This document shows, in pieces, positions 25,897 to 35,162 of a stretch of 64,000 nucleotides of DNA. The notes under the pieces were generated by a model. The model searched no databases. It had not been told where the DNA came from and saw only the letters and a list, made by a program, of their open reading frames with translations. A program made the translations under genes and the position numbers. Positions within the stretch are counted from its first letter, which is position 1; every line of letters begins with the position of its first letter. Source of the DNA: an uncultured Ruminococcus sp. (GTDB taxonomy: Bacteria; Bacillota; Clostridia; Lachnospirales; Lachnospiraceae); NCBI GenBank assembly GCA_904418845.1, contig CAJFQC010000006.1, positions 38,153 through 102,152 on the forward strand. Reading direction: 5' to 3'.

Positions 25897-26619
25897 ATGA
25901 ATAATTTGTATCCTTTTGTAAACACGCCTCTTCCATACGCCTATGATGCTCTTGAACCGTTCATAGACGAAAAGACAATGCACCTTCACCACGACAGACA
26001 TCTCCAGACTTATATTGACAACCTTAACAAACTTCTTGATGAGAATCCCTCTCTCCAGAGATTTTCTTTAGAAGAGCTCATAACCCACTGGTGCCGTCTC
26101 CCGAAACAGCTCCAGACGCCTGTGAGAAACAACGCAGGCGGGGTATTTAACCACCGCTTCTATTTTGAGGGTATGATTCCTATTGGGGAGCAGTGCACAT
26201 CTGCAGCTTTTGACATGACATGCTCATGCTTCGGCGAAGTCTTAAACTCCGGAAACAGACCGTCTTCTTTCTCCTTGGAAATGTCCCGGCAATTTGGCTC
26301 TCCCGAACAATTTCGTACACAGTTCAAAGAAGCCGCGCTGTCCGTATTCGGTTCCGGCTATGCATGGCTCGTAATGGAAAACGGACGGCTTGTGATCACC
26401 ACATCAGCTAATCAGAACACTCCTCTGTCAAAGAACCAGCATCCTCTTCTGAACATCGATGTGTGGGAGCACGCTTATTATCTGAAACATTATAATATCC
26501 GCGCGACATATATCGACGACTGGTTCCGTGTAGTAAACTGGCGGATGGCGGAAGAACGCTTTTGCAGATGGGAAAATATACACCAGCCCGGATACAGGCC
26601 ATACTGTATGAAACGATAA
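25897..26619 (+). CDS. sodA: Iron/manganese superoxide dismutase
   Basis: This 240-residue Fe/Mn SOD disproportionates superoxide. The four metal ligands are in place: His in MHLHHDRH near residue 31, His in NNAGGVFNHRF, and Asp with His in the NIDVWEHAYYLKHY segment. The usual GHxxN(H) tryptophan region reads VFNHRFYF, an atypical but workable variant. The length is about 30 residues above a typical SOD, with an insertion between the second helix and the domain boundary. A leader hairpin lies upstream. Metal choice cannot be read from the sequence. Confidence 0.9.
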   Translation: MNNLYPFVNTPLPYAYDALEPFIDEKTMHLHHDRHLQTYIDNLNKLLDENPSLQRFSLEELITHWCRLPKQLQTPVRNNAGGVFNHRFYFEGMIPIGEQCTSAAFDMTCSCFGEVLNSGNRPSSFSLEMSRQFGSPEQFRTQFKEAALSVFGSGYAWLVMENGRLVITTSANQNTPLSKNQHPLLNIDVWEHAYYLKHYNIRATYIDDWFRVVNWRMAEERFCRWENIHQPGYRPYCMKR

Positions 26620-26621
26620 AA

Positions 26622-27821
26622 TCATCCCTTCCGTACCAGCACTGCTCCGGTCACATCCGCCAGCGCCCATCCGACCGGGATAGCCCACCAGATCCCGTCC
26701 ACACCAAAAAGCGGAGCAAAGGCATAAGCAAGAACGACTCTTGTTCCAAGGGAGATGGCCGTAAGAAGAAGGGAGATCCGCGGCCGCTCCACTGCCCGGA
26801 AATATCCATACAGCAGAAACAATATGCCGATACCGCAGTAGCACGCACCTTCGATCTGCAGATACCCTGCGCCTATTCCGATGATCTCTGTCTCCTCCGG
26901 AGAGATAAAGATACCCATGAGCCGGGGAGCCAGCAGAAAGACTGCCGCTGAGATGAAGATGCAGAACACAAGCACAATGGCCACCGCGCTTTTCGTCCCT
27001 TTTGTGATCCTGTCTTTTTCGTCTGCCCCGTAATTTTGCGAGATAAATATGGAGTACGCGTTTCCAAACTCCTGCGCCGGCATATAGGCAAGCGTATCAA
27101 TCTTTACCCCTGCGGCAAACGCTGCCATCACCGCTGTTCCGAAGCTGTTCACCAGCCCTTGCACCATAAGGATGCCGAAATTCATCACTGACTGCTGGAT
27201 GCCTGTAGCTGCCGAGCAGGATAATATCTCACCAAAGACCGACGCGTGGATGCGGATGCGGCCGCCTGTCCGAACAGTTCCCGCACCATTTTTTCGTAAA
27301 ACCGGTTCTTTTATCAGACTGTATATCCCGATCCCCACGCCGGAAATAATCTGGGCGATCACCGTAGCCTCCGCTGCTCCTTCCACTCCGCAGTCCAGCG
27401 CTGCCACGAAAATATAATCCAGCGCAATATTTAACACAGTGCTTATGCTGAGGAAAACAAGAGGAATCACTGAGTTCCCCGTGGAACGGAGCAGGAACGA
27501 AAAATAATTATACAGAAAAATAAAGACCAGCCCGTACAAGATGATCTTCACATAGGCAAACATCATGTCATATACATCCGCCGGGATCTCCATCACATTC
27601 AGGATCGGATGAAGAAAAAGAAAGGCCCCTGCCGTGATCACGACAGTGATACCCAGTATGAGTACAAAAGACGCCGCGAGAGCGCCGGAGCCCACATATC
27701 TTCCCACGATCCATGTGTCCGCAAGGTTATAACACTGCTGCAGTATGTTTCCCAGTATCATGGGAGCCGCAAAATACAGCATGGTTGTCGTTATATTTCC
27801 TTTTGTCAGATCACATTTCAT
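26622..27821 (-). CDS. MATE-family efflux protein with internal deletion
   Basis: This 399-residue membrane protein has the MATE/NorM start (LTKGNITTTMLYFAAPMILG, then LADTWIVGRYVGSGALAAS) and a normal C-terminal half. Typical members are about 445-455 residues. After residue 50 the sequence jumps straight to FVLILGITVVITAGAFLF, so roughly 50 residues, including the second membrane helix and the loop after it, are missing in frame. The protein may therefore be inactive. Its ATG overlaps the 3' end of the aldo/keto reductase gene by 11 bp, so the two are coupled. It is convergent with sod. Confidence 0.85.
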   Translation of the reverse strand: MKCDLTKGNITTTMLYFAAPMILGNILQQCYNLADTWIVGRYVGSGALAASFVLILGITVVITAGAFLFLHPILNVMEIPADVYDMMFAYVKIILYGLVFIFLYNYFSFLLRSTGNSVIPLVFLSISTVLNIALDYIFVAALDCGVEGAAEATVIAQIISGVGIGIYSLIKEPVLRKNGAGTVRTGGRIRIHASVFGEILSCSAATGIQQSVMNFGILMVQGLVNSFGTAVMAAFAAGVKIDTLAYMPAQEFGNAYSIFISQNYGADEKDRITKGTKSAVAIVLVFCIFISAAVFLLAPRLMGIFISPEETEIIGIGAGYLQIEGACYCGIGILFLLYGYFRAVERPRISLLLTAISLGTRVVLAYAFAPLFGVDGIWWAIPVGWALADVTGAVLVRKG

Positions 27822-28794
27822 CTATCTTCTTTAGCTCTTCTTCCGTAAATTTTGTATTCTTGATGGCGCGGACATTATCCATCACCTGTTCCGGTCTCGA
27901 CGCGCCCACCAGAACACTTGTTACAACCCCATCCCGGAGTACCCAGCCGAGCGCCATCTCCGCAAGGGTCTGCCCTCTGTCCGCGGCAATGTCATTAAGC
28001 GCACGTATCTGCCGGATGCGTTCCTTTGTCAGCGCATCCTCCTTGAGGAATCTTCCGTCCGTACGGATCCTGCTGTCCTTAGGCACACCGTTCAGATACC
28101 GATCAGTAAGAAGCCCCTGAGCCAGTGGGCTGAACGCGATGATTCCCTTTCCGCAGTCCTGTGCCGATTCTTTTAATCCGTTCTTCTCAATGGTGCGGTC
28201 AAAGATTGAATAGCGGTTCTGGTTAATGATAAACGGGCAGTGCAGTTCATTTAAGATCGCACACGCCTTTTTCATGGTCTCACCATCATAATTTGAGAGA
28301 CCTGCATACAGCGCCTTCCCCGAAAAGACCGCCTGTGCCAGCGCACCCATCGTCTCCTCGAGCGGCGTCTGCGTATCCATACGGTGATGGTAGAAAATAT
28401 CTACGTATTCCAGATCCATCCGGTTTAGGCTCTGATCCAGACTGGCCAGGAGATATTTCCTGCTTCCCCAGTCACCGTATGGTCCCGGCCACATCTCATA
28501 TCCGGCCTTCGTACTGACGATAATCTCGTCCCTGTATTGACCCAGGTCTTCTTTTAATATCCTGCCGAAATTCTTCTCCGCGCTCCCCGGAGCCGGACCG
28601 TAATTATTGGCAAGGTCAAAGTGTGTGATTCCATTGTCAAATGCTGTGAAACAGATCTGCCTCATATTTTCAAAAGATGAAATATCCCCGAAATTATGCC
28701 ACAGCCCCAGCGAAACTGCCGGCAGCTTCAGGCCGCTTTCTCCACACCGGTTGTAGACCATTTTCCCATATCGTTTTTCTGATGCTTCGTACAT
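27811..28794 (-). CDS. Aldo/keto reductase, YghZ/GpR type
   Basis: This 327-residue TIM-barrel oxidoreductase uses NADPH. It shows the YghZ-like pattern LPAVSLGLWHNFGD, the catalytic region THFDLANNYGPAPGSAE with Asp and Tyr, the Lys in IIVSTKAGYEMWPGPYG, and YHHRMDTQTPLEETM. The cofactor-binding end is VLVGASRPEQVMDN. E. coli YghZ reduces L-glyceraldehyde 3-phosphate and methylglyoxal, so a detoxifying role is likely, though not proved. GGAAGGGA precedes the ATG. It overlaps and probably drives translation of the MATE gene. Confidence 0.9.
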   Translation of the reverse strand: MYEASEKRYGKMVYNRCGESGLKLPAVSLGLWHNFGDISSFENMRQICFTAFDNGITHFDLANNYGPAPGSAEKNFGRILKEDLGQYRDEIIVSTKAGYEMWPGPYGDWGSRKYLLASLDQSLNRMDLEYVDIFYHHRMDTQTPLEETMGALAQAVFSGKALYAGLSNYDGETMKKACAILNELHCPFIINQNRYSIFDRTIEKNGLKESAQDCGKGIIAFSPLAQGLLTDRYLNGVPKDSRIRTDGRFLKEDALTKERIRQIRALNDIAADRGQTLAEMALGWVLRDGVVTSVLVGASRPEQVMDNVRAIKNTKFTEEELKKIDEM

Positions 28795-28832
28795 AATTTT
28801 ATCCCTTCCCTTTCTCTGTTCTATTGTACTAA

Positions 28833-28928
28833 CTATGCCGCCATATGTCTGTGCTGCCGCATATTGGACACCGGCCCGTCTTCCCGGATGACGGTTGCGG
28901 TATAATCTGTAAAAACTGCTTTGATCAT
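28833..28928 (-). pseudogene. Remnant of a HAD-family hydrolase gene
   Basis: A strong GGAGGT site and an ATG at 28928 open a 31-residue frame, MIKAVFTDYTATVIREDGP and 12 more residues. This matches the N-terminal motif I start of HAD hydrolases (DYTGT type) and then stops. The rest of the gene is gone, so this is a truncated relic. Confidence 0.6.
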
Positions 28929-28977
28929 AACCGATACCTCCTTCTTTCGTGACCTTTGCTCATAATATAAAATATAT

Positions 28978-31900
28978 TTATCGGATCTTACTGAAATATT
29001 CTTCCAAAATCCCTTTGATATAATAATACCGCCTTGCGTAAGAATTCTCTACCCTGATCAGTTCGAATCCGTGTGCCCTGCATATGTTTTCCTTCTGCCG
29101 GTCCCTGCGGCGTACAAGTTCTTCCTCCTGATGTTCTTTTCCGTCCAGTTCCACCGCCAGGATCGGCATTTCCTCTCCGCCGAATTTCCGCTCATAGATT
29201 ACGAAATCAAACCGCTCGTTAAAGAAGAGCTCCTTGTGGGATGTATTTTCCTGGAACACCTGCAAAATGGGAACTTCCTTTTTGACAGTGCATCTCTTCC
29301 CATTATTCAGGATATTGTCAAGAGCATGATTTAAACTGACAAAAAATGCTTCCTCAGTCTGTGTACTGTACGGCTTGATCCCCAAGGCACGGGAATGTAC
29401 TTCATCGGCAGTCACCTGATATTTCCCGTTTGTTCTTACATATTCCGCCAGTTCGTACATGTCGTCCTTCTCTGTCTCATTGTGGAGCCTTTTTAAATTC
29501 CTTGTACTCGAGAATAAAACCAGCTTATCCTTTGCACGGGAAGTCGCCACATTGATAAGCTCCCTGTTATTTTTCAGCCAGTCATATGTTTTCTGCGGCG
29601 TCTGATCCGTGATGGCAGTAGAGAAAAGGATCATATCTTTTTCATCTCCTTGAAACGCATGTACCGTTCCGCAAGACACGTCTTTGATCCCGCTCTCCTT
29701 GAGCCTCTCCTCGATCTGCTCTTTCTGGTTGGCAAACGGTGTAATGATCCCGATTTTTTTGTCCCGGTTATGGAGAACATAATCCACGATAGCTTCCGCC
29801 TCCCTGGGAGACGTATTTTTATAGTCTGTCCGGTTATTCTCCACATCCACATACACAAGCGGCTGCCGGGGATTATCCGTCTTCTCGATGTTCAGTCTGT
29901 CATTATAATATTTCTTGTTGTTAAACGAAATGATAGCCGGGCAGCATCTGTAATGATGCCGGAGCAAGATTTCTTCGCTGACAGAATCATTTGCCAGAAA
30001 CGCCTTGTAAATGGAGTTCGCAGCGTAATCGTACTCCGGCGGCACCTGGTAACGCTGTTTTAAGATCGCATTATCCTTATCATCCATCAGAATCACCGGG
30101 CTCAGCTGCTGTGGATCTCCCACGAGCATCAGGTTCCTGCCCCTGAGAATCGGAAGAAGGGACATTGCCATGTTGCACTGGCTGGCCTCGTCAATAATAG
30201 TCATGTCAAAATGAGGCTGCGGGCTGCCGAGACGATGGGCGGATATGCAGGTCGTCGCAACGACAGGATAGATGCGCAAAAACTTTTTTAAATTTTCCGT
30301 CTCATTGATATATTGGTTGAACGCTTTTACCCGCTCATCCTCATTTTCCATCTCAAGGATATTTCTCAGATCCTCATTCTTCGGCTCTCCAAGCCTTTTC
30401 AGATAACGGATGGAAGTAAAATTCAGGTATTTCCGAAACTCCTGCCGGTCGTCATCCAGCAATGAAAGCGCCTGTTCATTTGTAATTTCACCAAGTTCCG
30501 CCAGCTCCTTTTGCACTTCTTCAAGCTGCCTCCCCTGAAGGTCTGTCTGAAAAGTCAGATGACGGCTGTGATCCATCAGGCTTTCGATCGTCTCTTTCCT
30601 CTCCTGAAGTTCCAGTTTATGTTCGTATCTCTCAAGCAATGCCGTCAGCTGCTCCGTGCGCTGTACCTTTTCCTCCTTGTTCTTTTCCAGCGTGCCCTCA
30701 AACACGTTACATTTTATTGCTTTCTCATACTGGCTTTTCATCTCGCACAGCGCCGCTTTAGTTACCTCGGCATTTCCCAGCCGTATCACCGGGAAAGGAA
30801 TTTTATATCCTTTTTTATACGAAATAGATTTTAAACTCTCTACTACGGTATCGATGGGATGATTGTTATACGAGGACAGCAGGACCGTCTTCTCATTAAA
30901 AAACGCTGTGACAATGGTATTGACGATCGTGTATGACTTGCCCGTCCCAGGCGGTCCCTGCACATATGTCAGAGGATATTTGATCCCATTGTGGATGGCG
31001 AGGAGTTGGTCCAGATTAGCGCGGCGCTCCAGCAATGTGATCGGATACACCTTTCTCCTCACTGCCCTGCTTGTCAGCTTACCGAAAAATCCTTTGACGG
31101 GATATGTCTCCTTTCCGGCCTCTATACTCTTTATAATGGACTGATACTCTTTGTTCAGATCCACCTTTACATCTCTTGCCAGTGCAATGATGTAAGGCCG
31201 GTCATCCACTCCCTGTGCGAGTCGGCTGTATGAAGTGATCCGGTCCTTGATAGTCTCGCGGTTCCGCTCAAAATCTTCCAGAAGGTCATAGTCTGCCGGG
31301 TCCATATATTTGCGGATGCTCTGCTTCTCCCCATCTATAGTAAATTCACGGCAGATCGTGACGTCATCGTCCGGCTTCAGCACTCGTCTGCGCACGTCCA
31401 GATTCAGCTTCCGATGCGCCATCACATAGAGAGCTTCCTGTTTTCCGCCACTTCCCCGGACCACGACGCTCAACTCGTTCATTGCAAGCTGCTTATACTG
31501 CCAGCCGCCCTGCTTTTTGCCTGACTCCGCACTTTCTTTCTGAAATTGTCTGACCAGTTCTGTAAATTGTTTCTCACTCAGACGGTATTCTTTTCCCCTG
31601 AAACATTCCCCGTCCAGATGGCTGACAAGGGCATAATCGCATTGATATGTATGCGTGTCCAGCCGGCTGCAGTCGATAAGATAATTTAATATTTTCAGAT
31701 TCACAGTCTTACCAAAGAGCGGCTCATATTTCCCGGGATTCTCCTCCATATCCCGGATGAGCTTTTCATTTCTCCTACAGTAGGAGGCCTCCACCACAAC
31801 AGCTGATAAAATAGAATCTATATAAATCATATCAAACTGCGCGATCGTATGATCTGTGAGATGGAAGCCTTCTACACTCAGACTGCGGGATTTTATATTA

Positions 31901-32016
31901 ATCCCATTTATGGAGATCCAGTAACATGTTGTCTCATTTTTTTTATTTCGATATTCAACGCTCAGCCATTTTCCCTCATGAATAGCTTTAAAGATATTCT
32001 GGAAGATCTGGTTCAT
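28978..32016 (-). CDS. WYL-like / SF1 helicase / DUF2726-like nuclease fusion
   Basis: This protein of about 1012 residues starts at 32016, after GGAAAGGG. The first 80 residues (AIHEGKWLSVEYRNKKNETT, then SLSVEGFHL) look like a WYL-type ligand-sensing domain. A DNA2/NAM7-type SF1 helicase follows, with Walker A GPPGTGKS near residue 354, TIIDEASQCNMAMSLLP, GDPQQLSPVI and TVHAFQGDEKDMILFS. A coiled insertion lies after Walker A. The last 110 residues resemble DUF2726 nucleases, with DFVIYE and AVELDGKEHQ as a PD-(D/E)XK-like site. Helicase-nuclease fusions with WYL domains suggest phage defence or DNA repair; neither is shown. It stands alone. Confidence 0.8.
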   Translation of the reverse strand: MNQIFQNIFKAIHEGKWLSVEYRNKKNETTCYWISINGINIKSRSLSVEGFHLTDHTIAQFDMIYIDSILSAVVVEASYCRRNEKLIRDMEENPGKYEPLFGKTVNLKILNYLIDCSRLDTHTYQCDYALVSHLDGECFRGKEYRLSEKQFTELVRQFQKESAESGKKQGGWQYKQLAMNELSVVVRGSGGKQEALYVMAHRKLNLDVRRRVLKPDDDVTICREFTIDGEKQSIRKYMDPADYDLLEDFERNRETIKDRITSYSRLAQGVDDRPYIIALARDVKVDLNKEYQSIIKSIEAGKETYPVKGFFGKLTSRAVRRKVYPITLLERRANLDQLLAIHNGIKYPLTYVQGPPGTGKSYTIVNTIVTAFFNEKTVLLSSYNNHPIDTVVESLKSISYKKGYKIPFPVIRLGNAEVTKAALCEMKSQYEKAIKCNVFEGTLEKNKEEKVQRTEQLTALLERYEHKLELQERKETIESLMDHSRHLTFQTDLQGRQLEEVQKELAELGEITNEQALSLLDDDRQEFRKYLNFTSIRYLKRLGEPKNEDLRNILEMENEDERVKAFNQYINETENLKKFLRIYPVVATTCISAHRLGSPQPHFDMTIIDEASQCNMAMSLLPILRGRNLMLVGDPQQLSPVILMDDKDNAILKQRYQVPPEYDYAANSIYKAFLANDSVSEEILLRHHYRCCPAIISFNNKKYYNDRLNIEKTDNPRQPLVYVDVENNRTDYKNTSPREAEAIVDYVLHNRDKKIGIITPFANQKEQIEERLKESGIKDVSCGTVHAFQGDEKDMILFSTAITDQTPQKTYDWLKNNRELINVATSRAKDKLVLFSSTRNLKRLHNETEKDDMYELAEYVRTNGKYQVTADEVHSRALGIKPYSTQTEEAFFVSLNHALDNILNNGKRCTVKKEVPILQVFQENTSHKELFFNERFDFVIYERKFGGEEMPILAVELDGKEHQEEELVRRRDRQKENICRAHGFELIRVENSYARRYYYIKGILEEYFSKIR

Positions 32017-32150
32017 AATATATGCCCTTTCCTGTTTAAAAAGCATTGTTTCTTATGCCTTCGACTCTATGTGACCTAAACTACCTTTGATTTTAACGCA
32101 TTTTCCCATATTATGCGAGAGTAAAAAGTGCGCTTGCATCTCATCTGTGA

Positions 32151-32725
32151 GTCCTGTCTTCCTACCCTGACAGGGACTATACCTCACTTCGCAGCGTCAC
32201 TTCAGATTGCTGCGGCATCCCCGCTGATTTTATCCTTCCGGGAAACGGCTCCAGCGAACTGATCTCGCTGCTGATCGGGGCATGTGCCCCGAAACGAACA
32301 CTGATCCCGGGTTACACCTGCTCGGAATATTCAAGAGAGTTATCGTTTTCTAGAAGTATACCGGACTATTATCATCTCAAAGAAGAGCAAGACTTTATTC
32401 TGAACACAGATGATCTTTGCCGCACTCTCGATTGGGGCGAATATGATCTTCTCATCCTCTGTAATCCGAACAATCCGACCTCCATCGCCATTCTCCTGGA
32501 TGATATGGAACATCTGCTGACATTCTGCGCTTCAACGGCATCATTATGAAGATCTTAAAAAAAGAACTGACCGCCTTCGATACATTTGAAACCTGTATCA
32601 AAGACGGCCTTATGATCCGCGATTGTTCTTCCTTCCAATGTCTGGACGGAGAGTTCGTGCGGTTCTCTATCATGCTGTCGCAGGATAATTCAAGACTGCC
32701 GGATATATTGAGTTCTCTAAATTAA
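32151..32725 (+). pseudogene. Decayed PLP-dependent aminotransferase (CobD/HisC-like)
   Basis: On the + strand 32151-32535 encodes YPDRDYTSLRSVTSDCCG, then FILPGNGSSELISLL and LLILCNPNNPTS, the core of a fold-I aminotransferase. There is a TGA just before the fragment, no start, and a frame change near 32523. The second frame gives the C-terminal IRDCSSFQCLDGEFVRFSIM and a stop at 32723-32725. The catalytic Lys region is missing. It is therefore a pseudogene with N-terminal and internal deletions. Its end overlaps the 3' end of metG by 4 bp. Confidence 0.75.
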
Positions 32726-34632
32726 CAGATCTCCGCTCCTGCGGGCATTGCTTTCTCCGGTACCATAAGTGACAGATTTCCTTCCGCATCCTCCGCGCAG
32801 AGCAGCATTCCTTCCGAGAGGACGCCTGCCAGCTTCGCCGGCTTTAAGTTTACAAGGACCATAACTTTCTTTCCGAGCATTTCTTCCGGTGTGTAATGTG
32901 CTTTAATCCCGGACACGATCTGCCTGACCTGGCTTCCGATCTTCACCTGTGAGCAGAGAAGTTTCTTCGACTTCTTCACTTCTTCACAGGCGATGATCTC
33001 ACCCACCTGAAACTGCATTGCTCCGAACTGTTCGAAGGTGATCTCATCTTTCGATTCAATGTCGATCACAGCCTCATCAGAAGCGGTCTCTTCTTTCTCC
33101 GCTACCGGCGGATGAAGCTCTTCGACCTTTTTCATCACTTCCTCAAGATCCAGTCTCTGGAAAAGAATCTCCGGCTTCTCTGTTACATGACCGCCGCCGA
33201 GCTGTTCTAATATTTTCTTGCTTGTGGACGGCATGAAAGGTTCGAGAAGTCTTGCCCCTGCCGAAATCCCATGGATCAGATTCCAGAGCACCGTCTCAAG
33301 GCGGTCTTTCTCCTCTTCGTCCTTTGCCAGTGCCCATGGCATTGTCTCATCGATATATTTGTTGCAGCGCTTGAAGAGATTGAAGATCTCTGTCATTGCG
33401 TCAGCCACACGCAGACCATCCATCTTTGCGTCCACTGCCGCCGGCGTCCCATCGATGACAGCCTTTAAGTCAGCATCCACTTCTTCTGCCGCACCCTTGT
33501 CTGCCACAGTTCCGCCGAAATACTTATTGGTCATGGAAACAGTACGGTTCACAAGGTTTCCCAGTGTATTTGCAAGGTCAGAGTTCAGACGCTCCACCAT
33601 CAGCTCCCATGTGATGACGCCATCATTTTCAAATGGCATTTCATGAAGCACGAAGTAACGCACCGCGTCCACTCCGAAGAAATCAACCAGCTCATCAGCA
33701 TAAAGCACATTTCCCTTGGACTTGCTCATCTTGCCGTCTCCCTGTAGAAGCCACGGATGTCCGAACACCTGCTTCGGGAGCGGCAGACCGAGCGCCATCA
33801 GGAAGATGGGCCAGTAGATCGTATGGAAACGGATGATATCCTTTCCGATCAGATGCAGATCAGCGGGCCACAGCGTTCCGAACTGCTCTGTACTGTTGCC
33901 ATCCGCGTCATATCCAATCCCTGTGATATAGTTTGTCAGTGCATCCAGCCACACATAAACAACATGCTTTGGGTCAAAGTCCACCGGAATACCCCATTTG
34001 AAGGATGTCCTGGACACACACAGATCCTGAAGGCCCGGAAGAAGGAAATTGTTCATCATTTCATTCTTCCGGGATACCGGCTGGATGAATTCCGGATGCG
34101 TATTGATATGCTCGATCAGGCGGTCCGCATATTTGCTCATTTTGAAGAAATATGCTTCCTCCCTCGCCGGCTGCACCTCGCGCCCGCAGTCCGGACATTT
34201 CCCGTCCACAAGCTGGGACTCCGTGAAGAAAGACTCACACGGCGTGCAGTACATTCCTTCATAATTCCCTTTGTAAATGTCGCCCTGCTCAAACAATTTC
34301 TTAAAAATTTTCTGTACTTGTTTCTCATGATCCTCATCCGTTGTACGAATGAATTTGTCATAAGATGTATCCATCAGATCCCATATTCTCTTGATCTCTG
34401 TGGACACATTGTCCACAAACTCCTTCGGTGTAATGCCTGCCTCCTGAGCTTTTAACTCAATCTTCTGTCCGTGCTCGTCTGTTCCTGTCTGAAAGAACAC
34501 ATCATATCCCTGAATTCTCTTGTAGCGCGCGATCGCGTCCGCCAGCACGATCTCGTAAGTATTGCCAATATGCGGCTTGCCTGATGTGTAGGCAATGGCG
34601 GTTGTGATGTAGTATTTCTGTTTCTCTGACAT
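32722..34632 (-). CDS. metG: Methionyl-tRNA synthetase
   Basis: This 636-residue class I synthetase charges tRNA-Met. The HIGH-type motif is KPHIGNTYE, the zinc knuckle CTPCESFF with CPDCGRE, and the KMSKSKGN signature is intact. The C-terminal 110 residues form an EMAPII-like tRNA_bind domain (QFQVGEIIACEEVKKSKKLL). The start at 34632 is chosen for GGGAGGT just upstream; the open frame continues to 34860, but that part is the T-box leader. It is controlled by that T-box, so expression should rise when tRNA-Met is uncharged. Confidence 0.97.
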   Translation of the reverse strand: MSEKQKYYITTAIAYTSGKPHIGNTYEIVLADAIARYKRIQGYDVFFQTGTDEHGQKIELKAQEAGITPKEFVDNVSTEIKRIWDLMDTSYDKFIRTTDEDHEKQVQKIFKKLFEQGDIYKGNYEGMYCTPCESFFTESQLVDGKCPDCGREVQPAREEAYFFKMSKYADRLIEHINTHPEFIQPVSRKNEMMNNFLLPGLQDLCVSRTSFKWGIPVDFDPKHVVYVWLDALTNYITGIGYDADGNSTEQFGTLWPADLHLIGKDIIRFHTIYWPIFLMALGLPLPKQVFGHPWLLQGDGKMSKSKGNVLYADELVDFFGVDAVRYFVLHEMPFENDGVITWELMVERLNSDLANTLGNLVNRTVSMTNKYFGGTVADKGAAEEVDADLKAVIDGTPAAVDAKMDGLRVADAMTEIFNLFKRCNKYIDETMPWALAKDEEEKDRLETVLWNLIHGISAGARLLEPFMPSTSKKILEQLGGGHVTEKPEILFQRLDLEEVMKKVEELHPPVAEKEETASDEAVIDIESKDEITFEQFGAMQFQVGEIIACEEVKKSKKLLCSQVKIGSQVRQIVSGIKAHYTPEEMLGKKVMVLVNLKPAKLAGVLSEGMLLCAEDAEGNLSLMVPEKAMPAGAEIC

Positions 34633-34725
34633 GATTACCTCCCTTGTGTAGATGTTCTGACAATTCAGCGGGTGCCATTCGCAAAAGCATACTTTGAGGT
34701 CAGGTGCATGACTGAACTGCCGGAA

Positions 34726-34760
34726 CAAAAATCCCGCCTTCTTATCTCTAAGAAGACGGG
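34726..34760 (-). terminator. T-box terminator upstream of metG
   Basis: On the minus strand CCCGTCTTCTTA pairs with TAAGAAGGCGGG (one wobble, loop GAGA), followed by ATTTTTG. The stem lies just after the T-box sequence, with which its 5' arm must compete. Confidence 0.9.
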
Positions 34761-35076
34761 TGATTACCGTGTTACCACTTCTCTTTGTCCCACCCTCACG
34801 GATAAGACCTCTGTGAGTACCTGATCTGCACTCCCCCGCTGTAAAGGGCGGACCCTTCACAAGTTTACCGAAAGGATACGCTGTATGCGCCGGCTCGCCT
34901 GTACTGCTCAGAAGCCATATTCATCTGCTTTCCATCTATCCCTCTCAGCTTCGGACAGCCCTGCTCTGCTTCTTATCACAGACATCGTTCCTGTCCGCCG
35001 GGATCTCTCTGTAAGACTTTCGCCAGATTACTCTCTTCTTCATTGCTTTTTACTGTACTTGATTCATTTTAATCTG
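34733..35076 (-). promoter_or_regulatory. T-box riboswitch leader of metG
   Basis: The minus-strand leader of about 340 nt carries the conserved T-box AGTGGTAACACGG (34767-34779), preceded by an AGGGTGGGA stretch. A long Stem I region begins near GAAGAGAGTAATCTGG. An ATG triplet in the GATGAATATGGC segment is a fitting methionine specifier. Uncharged tRNA-Met would pair with the specifier and the T-box and prevent the terminator. The specifier position was not tested by folding. Confidence 0.88.
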
Positions 35077-35082
35077 TAAAAC

Positions 35083-35111
35083 AGGTTAGCATATGGAAGG
35101 GGAGATGTCAA
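35083..35111 (-). promoter_or_regulatory. Promoter of the metG leader
   Basis: On the minus strand a perfect TTGACA is followed after 17 bp by TAACCT. The predicted start near 35076 is where the T-box leader begins. The -10 box is weak. Confidence 0.6.
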
Positions 35112-35162
35112 GGGTGATACACGTCCCAGCGCAAAAGAGGCGACAAATATACTCTCCATCCA

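Noticed and set aside
33757..34455. 232-codon + strand frame opposite metG
   Set aside because: Antisense shadow of a clear synthetase gene, with no ribosome site or recognisable domain.
34633..34860. N-terminal extension of metG to 34860
   Set aside because: The extension translates the T-box terminator and has no ribosome site, while GGGAGGT precedes the ATG at 34632.
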